Positions 14,369 through 17,807 of a DNA stretch of 17,807 bases are shown here, piece by piece (positions within the stretch are counted from its first letter, which is position 1; each line of letters starts with the position of its first letter). Below the pieces are notes generated by a model that saw only the letters and a program-made list of their open reading frames with translations, had not been told where the DNA came from and searched no databases. The position numbers were made by a program, and so were the translations under genes. The DNA lies in contig CAYLJO010000123.1 in assembly GCA_964383905.1 (NCBI GenBank), forward strand, positions 1-17,807. The letters are read 5' to 3'. The stretch comes from CAYLJO01 sp964383905. Its GTDB lineage: Bacteria > Acidobacteriota > Blastocatellia > Pyrinomonadales > Pyrinomonadaceae.

Positions 14369-14608
14369 TCAGATCCTGTCGTCGATCGTGAAGGGGACGA
14401 GGCCGCGTTTAACCTCTTCGAGCGCAATGCTGGTCGGTCTACGCCTCCCGAGATTAGCTTCGATCCTCGGGGGCGAGCCCTGCTGCAACTGCTTGCTTCT
14501 TAAAGCCGCCACCACGATCAACCGGTACCTGGAGTCTATCCCCGGCCACTGGTCTTCATTCGCGGCGCTGCCGTCGTCATTGTTTCTCATCTTAGTTGCT
14601 TCAGCCAT
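14369..14608 (-). CDS. rpoZ: DNA-directed RNA polymerase omega subunit
   Basis: From ATG 14608 the product is 79 residues. The core DSRYRLIVVAALRSKQLQQG, PRIEANLG and TSIALEEVKRGLVPF are the conserved omega segments that clamp the beta-prime C-terminus and help polymerase assembly; in some bacteria omega contributes to the ppGpp site. The N-terminal MAEATKMRNNDDG is variable, as usual. A longer frame starting at TTG 14674 is possible but has no ribosome site; an ATG at 14629 is another option. gmk, a frequent neighbour, is absent. Length is slightly short to typical for the family. Confidence 0.9.
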   Translation of the reverse strand: MAEATKMRNNDDGSAANEDQWPGIDSRYRLIVVAALRSKQLQQGSPPRIEANLGRRRPTSIALEEVKRGLVPFTIDDRI

Positions 14609-14738
14609 AAGGTGCTTCTGCCCCCTCATGCGGTTGGTGCCGGAAGACGATGTCTGACAGCCACCCTCAGACAATTAATCGCGGCCTCACTATTTAGCTG
14701 CCCCGCGGTTGTTCCGTGGAATCCTGTCCGAGCAGCGC

Positions 14739-14903
14739 ATGACCCGGAGCGACCGCGCATACACGGCCAGACTCGCCGGCGGAATTGGCCTTAAGTTGCG
14801 TGATGAAATGGCGTGTCAACATCCTGATCCCGCGGCGGTGCTTGAGCTGTTGGCTTCAGGTGATCCGGATGATCCCAGAGGAGCTGAGAAGAGAGTTAGC
14901 TAA
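14739..14903 (+). CDS. Possible small protein of unknown function (54 residues)
   Basis: ATG 14739 opens MTRSDRAYTARLAGGIGLKL, then RDEMACQHPDPAAVLELLAS and GDPDDPRGAEKRVS before TAA. It looks helical and charged, with no recognised family. There is only a weak GAGC-type ribosome site. It lies between rpoZ (divergent) and the HTH gene (same direction). Coding is plausible but not firm. Confidence 0.4.
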   Translation: MTRSDRAYTARLAGGIGLKLRDEMACQHPDPAAVLELLASGDPDDPRGAEKRVS

Positions 14904-14934
14904 ACTCGGTTCTCCTTGATCTTAAATCAGCCAT

Positions 14935-15000
14935 CGTATATATGTCAAACATGAGATATATTTTACAAGTAATATATTTCGATTGTGGTATAATAGATGT
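14935..15000 (+). promoter_or_regulatory. AT-rich promoter of the intact HTH gene, conserved with 7545-7612
   Basis: An extended -10 element, TGGTATAAT (14986-14994), places transcription start near 15001, about 35 bases before the chosen start codon. The -35 region is poor, as is usual with extended -10 promoters. The upstream part TATATGTCAAA...ATATAT...AATATATTTC is shared with the region before the broken paralogue. On the opposite strand TTGACA (RC of 14943-14948) could serve divergent transcription. Confidence 0.6.
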
Positions 15001-15035
15001 AGGCATGATTAATATGTCAGAGGAGGATGCGTGTC

Positions 15036-15257
15036 GTGGTGGAGGTTCGAGTTGACGAGCTACTGGAAAAGCACGGGCGGTCTTTCTATTGGCTGGCGAA
15101 AGAGACGGGCGTCAGCCACACGACGCTGTGGCGGTTAAAGAAAGGCAAGGCGCTGGGGATCAACTTCGGCACGTTGGAGAGGATCTGCCGCGGGCTTAAG
15201 TGTCAACCGGGTGACGTGCTGAGGCTGGCGAGCGGGAAGAAGAAAGGCAGGAAGTGA
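15036..15257 (+). CDS. XRE/Cro-type helix-turn-helix regulator
   Basis: 73 residues from GTG 15036. The fold is that of small Cro/C1-type proteins: VDELLEKHGRSFYWLAKETG (helices 1-2), VSHTTLWRLKKGKALGINFG (recognition helix 3 and turn), then TLERICRGLKCQPGDVLRLA (helices 4-5) and a basic tail GKKKGRK. Such proteins bind operators as dimers and often regulate their own small operon or act as antitoxins; no toxin gene is adjacent. The GTG is preferred because AGGAGG lies nine bases upstream, while the ATG at 15027 abuts that site. In the paralogue at 7518 the equivalent of that site is coding (MSEEG), so the start appears to have moved downstream after a one-base deletion. Confidence 0.85.
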   Translation: MVEVRVDELLEKHGRSFYWLAKETGVSHTTLWRLKKGKALGINFGTLERICRGLKCQPGDVLRLASGKKKGRK

Positions 15258-15309
15258 GCACCAGACATGCACAGGTAACGCATGTCGATATCGACGCCAT
15301 TCCTGAGAC

Positions 15310-15343
15310 CCGGCAAATCCGCCACCCAACGTGGCGATGCCGG
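15310..15343. terminator. Possible bidirectional hairpin between converging genes
   Basis: CCGGCA (15310-15315) pairs with TGCCGG (15338-15343), and GCCAC (15321-15325) with GTGGC (15331-15335), giving a two-part stem between the HTH gene (+) and the TPR gene (-). There is no T-run on either side, so this is a weak call based on position. Confidence 0.3.
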
Positions 15344-15365
15344 TAGACCGCGGCAAAATCCCCAG

Positions 15366-17294
15366 CTATCTCTCACGACCCCATTCTTCCGGCACAAACT
15401 CTACGGCGATCACCTCGCCGTCAGACTTCGTCGCGCCCCTCTTGTCTGACCGGTAGGTGACAAGCACGGGGACCGGAGGGGTACGCAGGCCGCAGCTCAA
15501 CCGGCCTTTAATTTCCGCCGTGTAGCTGACAAACCTGATACTGCTGAACGCGTCCCGGCGTAACCTGAGGGTGCGCCCGCCGGTATCTATGGAGAGCATG
15601 ACCCCCGTCTCCGCGCACTCGATACTCACCAGACGGCCGCAGACCTGTTCGCCGTTAAAGCGGAGCTTCTTAAGCTGAGGCCCCGGCTGCGGCATATCAC
15701 ACGGCTCGGTCGCGACCGGCGAGAATACTTCCGTTGGCGCCTCGTTGTCCGCAGATGTGGGACGCCCCAGAGCCTCCTCCCTGGACCGGGCGGTGGCCAG
15801 AAGCTTTTGGGCTTCGGTGTGAAAGTACGGGTGAATGCTGTCGTGAATCACTGCCTCCAGCAACCGGCGGGCGGCGCTCAACTCTCCTTTGCTCAGGTAG
15901 ACCTGTGCGAGCAAAAGCGTCACATCCTGTCGCCTGGGCGAAATCGCCAGCGCCTGCCTGAGCAAGGTAACGGCTTCATCCAGATGCCCGCCCCTCTCCA
16001 GCTCGACCGAAGACAGAAGCCGGTACGGCTCAACAAATCCCGGGGCCAGCTCGATGGCCTTTTTAAGCTCGGCCCTGATCACGTTGGTGGTCTCGGCATA
16101 GCCTTTAACCGAAAGCTCCGTTGCCAGCCCTTCGCGCCCGAGCACGTCGGCGTAATAGTAGTGCGCGAGATAGTACTGCGGGTCGGAGGCCATCGCGCGT
16201 TGTAGATGCTGCTTCGCCTCGCCGAAGAGGTTCTGCCGCAGGCGCAGGATGCCGAGCGAGGTGTCGGCCCTGGCGAGCTGCGGGTCGAGCGCGACCGCCC
16301 TGTGAAGGTATCCGGCCGCCTCGTCCAGCCGGTCGCTATGCAGGAGCAGGTCACCCAGATACGCCTCTACTTCCGCCTCTCTGAGAGATGCGACCTGCAT
16401 GTCCGTACTAAACCCCAACCCTTCGTCAAATGTTTTGACCTGCTCGGGGTACCGGGCGAGATAAATGTAACCCCTCAACTCTTTTTCCACCGCGGCGAAG
16501 CTTGTTTGAAAAGCCTGCGCGAAACTCTCTTCGACCGGCATCCCCGACGCTGCCAGGTTCAGGTAACACGATAATTGCGCCCGGCGGGCGCCGCCTTTGC
16601 CGCTCAGTAAATAATGGACAAGCGCCCACGACTCGGCATAAAAGAGGCCGCGCTGATCTCGCTCTACGTAGTAGGGAGAGTAGTAATCCGCGGTCAAAAG
16701 CTTCTGCAGCGGCAAAAGCTCCTGGTCACGAAGAACAGATACGCGGCTCCGGATGGGGCGTCCGAGCGTAATTTTATGGTCTTTCGAGACCTCGGCCGTG
16801 CTGTAGTACTCGGCCAACCCCTCTTTGAACCAGAGAGGCGCGCCGCGCAGCTTGTTCTTGACGAGCAGGTGAAGATACTCGTGTATCCCGAGGGAACCCG
16901 GATTTCTCCGGTCCTCCAGATCAAGGCAAATCGTGATGTAGTCCACGTCCGCGTCGGCCTGAAAGTAACCGGCCACATCATCCGGGTGCTCCAAAGAAAG
17001 TGGCTTAAACGGTCTGTAGGCGTTGTTATCGCGGAAGACGATGATCGTGACAGGTACTGACGGGTCGAAATAATCTCTGCCGAGCAGGCGCTGGCAAACA
17101 TCACGGAATTGTTCGAGACTCGCCGCAACCTGCCGGATGTCGCGCTCGCCCGCGTTCCCGACGAGGAAGAAGTTTTGGGAGCGGACGCTGATCCACGTCT
17201 CTTTCCCTGCCCGCGAAGTAGCGGGCGCAACGAGTAAGAGACAGGCAGCCGTGACAAGGCTCCAGACAACGTGTTTGTCAGATGGCGCTTTCAT
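15366..17294 (-). CDS. Secreted peptidase-MA-like (HExxH) protein with TPR repeats
   Basis: 642 residues. Residues 1-29 are a signal peptide (basic start, VVWSLVTAACLLLVAPA, then SRAG). Residues 33-300 form a gluzincin-like domain: the zinc motif HEYLH (138-142) with the downstream glutamate in WFKEGLAEYY (Glu158 or Glu162), preceded by VTIIVFRDNNAYRPF. About residues 308-505 are TPR helices (for example AYLGDLLLHSDRLDEAAGYL and GILRLRQNLFGEAKQHLQRA). The last 100 residues (about 545-642) form a beta-rich domain with LKKLRFNGEQVCGRLVSIEC. Active HExxH residues are intact, so peptidase activity is possible, though many family members are uncharacterised. It acts outside the inner membrane. No clear ribosome site precedes the ATG at 17294. 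Confidence 0.85.
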   Translation of the reverse strand: MKAPSDKHVVWSLVTAACLLLVAPATSRAGKETWISVRSQNFFLVGNAGERDIRQVAASLEQFRDVCQRLLGRDYFDPSVPVTIIVFRDNNAYRPFKPLSLEHPDDVAGYFQADADVDYITICLDLEDRRNPGSLGIHEYLHLLVKNKLRGAPLWFKEGLAEYYSTAEVSKDHKITLGRPIRSRVSVLRDQELLPLQKLLTADYYSPYYVERDQRGLFYAESWALVHYLLSGKGGARRAQLSCYLNLAASGMPVEESFAQAFQTSFAAVEKELRGYIYLARYPEQVKTFDEGLGFSTDMQVASLREAEVEAYLGDLLLHSDRLDEAAGYLHRAVALDPQLARADTSLGILRLRQNLFGEAKQHLQRAMASDPQYYLAHYYYADVLGREGLATELSVKGYAETTNVIRAELKKAIELAPGFVEPYRLLSSVELERGGHLDEAVTLLRQALAISPRRQDVTLLLAQVYLSKGELSAARRLLEAVIHDSIHPYFHTEAQKLLATARSREEALGRPTSADNEAPTEVFSPVATEPCDMPQPGPQLKKLRFNGEQVCGRLVSIECAETGVMLSIDTGGRTLRLRRDAFSSIRFVSYTAEIKGRLSCGLRTPPVPVLVTYRSDKRGATKSDGEVIAVEFVPEEWGRER

Positions 17295-17337
17295 TATTGC
17301 GCGCGGGATGCGCCGGCCCTTTCAGGAATTGACCGCC

Positions 17338-17359
17338 TTGCCGCGATCAAGCGCGGCAA
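17338..17359. terminator. Perfect 8-bp hairpin downstream of the 17402 gene
   Basis: TTGCCGCG-ATCAAG-CGCGGCAA (17338-17359) lies between the stop of the minus-strand gene at 17402 and the start of the TPR gene. It has no T-run. It may be a terminator or a structured leader; position is the only functional evidence. Confidence 0.35.
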
Positions 17360-17401
17360 CGTTCCTTGCTCCGGCCCGCTGCTCAGGGGGCGCCCGAAGG
17401 G

Positions 17402-17767
17402 CTACTCTTGTAAACCGGAAAATACCAGCGTTAACCCCAGAATCCCCGCCAGGACGTAGAACGCAAGCACGACCTTACTGTGTCCGGATAAAAGCTCGGT
17501 CACAAATCCGGAGACGAAGAAACCGAATAGAGCGCCGCCCGAAGCGATCAATAATTCTTTTCGGTGCCTCTCTTTCCGGCGACTCCGGAGGATATTGAGG
17601 GCCTCCTTGATGTGCGTGCTCAGGACCTCATCATCTCCCCGCTGGTATGCCAGAGACTTGGCGAGAAGAAGGAGCGAGGAGGCGAATTCGTTAACCTGCT
17701 CGCGAGCGAGTCTTGCCGCATTCGGATGGAGGTATTTTTCGATCACACCGAGCTGCCTACTTACCAT
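17402..17767 (-). CDS. Small membrane protein with a histone-fold-like N-terminal domain
   Basis: 121 residues, ATG with AGGAG ten bases upstream. Residues 5-62 read like a histone fold: short helix LGVIEKYLHPN, loop, long helix ARLAREQVNEFASSLLLLAK through SLAYQRG, loop DDEVLST, third helix HIKEALNILR. A basic linker (RSRRKERHRK, 61-70) leads to two membrane helices (about 71-91 and 97-119). In classical histones an Asp precedes helix 3 (TAEDI) and pairs with an Arg; here that position is His (LSTHI), so the clamp looks altered. I recall membrane-anchored members in surveys of prokaryotic histones, but cannot check. If right, the domain could tether DNA or another protein to the membrane. 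The alternative is an ordinary helical domain with two helices in the membrane. Confidence 0.6.
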   Translation of the reverse strand: MVSRQLGVIEKYLHPNAARLAREQVNEFASSLLLLAKSLAYQRGDDEVLSTHIKEALNILRSRRKERHRKELLIASGGALFGFFVSGFVTELLSGHSKVVLAFYVLAGILGLTLVFSGLQE

Positions 17768-17807
17768 AATTATATGGCTCCTGTTGCATTAAGTTGTCCA
17801 GATCCAA

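Overview
The window looks like a chromosomal segment of an Acidobacteriota-type bacterium, possibly Blastocatellia-like. This placement is by recollection of families, not by a search. It rests on a PadR regulator coupled to a 'permease prefix' membrane protein, the style of RpoD and RpoZ, a secreted peptidase-MA/TPR protein, and many tiny proteins of the kinds I associate with that phylum. Housekeeping genes (clpP, rpoD, rpoZ, an RNase D-like exonuclease, a delta-9-type desaturase) are interleaved with accessory stretches of very short genes and gene remains. There are no rRNA or tRNA genes, no CRISPR array and no complete insertion sequence.

Layout. 1-618: a PadR-family regulator running off the left edge. 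619-1058: a decayed gene copy and an 88-bp MITE-like element with a TTA target duplication. 1059-2006: an RNase D-type exonuclease with a winged-helix-like tail. 2127-3521: a PadR regulator and a polytopic membrane protein, translationally coupled, behind a strong promoter whose operator-like palindrome overlaps the -10 box. 3610-3908: remains of a tyrosine recombinase. 4227-4520: an unrecognised small gene. 4903-5496: clpP.

5631-7104 (minus strand): a run of six very small, tightly packed or overlapping genes that reads toward clpP, including a zinc-ribbon protein, a KOW-like protein and a one-helix membrane protein. 7260-7518: a frameshifted XRE-type HTH gene whose intact paralogue lies at 15036-15257; both copies keep the same AT-rich upstream region. 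7707-8797: three small plus-strand genes (ABM-like fold, small membrane protein, unknown). 8847-9092: an exact second copy of the clpP promoter region and first 49 codons, so 237 bp at 5350-5586 and 8856-9092 are identical. 9191-9769: a second minus-strand run of tiny genes (DUF3309-like, a 49-residue protein, a stand-alone DnaJ-type zinc finger) reading toward that clpP fragment.

9853-11547: rpoD. 12032-12892: a fatty acid desaturase. 13052-14261: small unknown genes, including the third member of a paralogous 'RGVY...DTGRTA' family. 14369-14608: rpoZ. 15366-17294: a secreted HExxH peptidase-like protein with TPRs. 17402-17767: a small protein that reads as a histone fold tethered to two membrane helices.

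Most worth following up: the possible membrane-tethered histone fold at the right end; the perfect clpP 5' duplication bracketing a 3.3-kb small-gene region; the two small-gene runs pointing at clpP copies; the MITE placed upstream of the start codon of a now decayed gene; and the duplicated HTH genes with a shared AT-rich control region.
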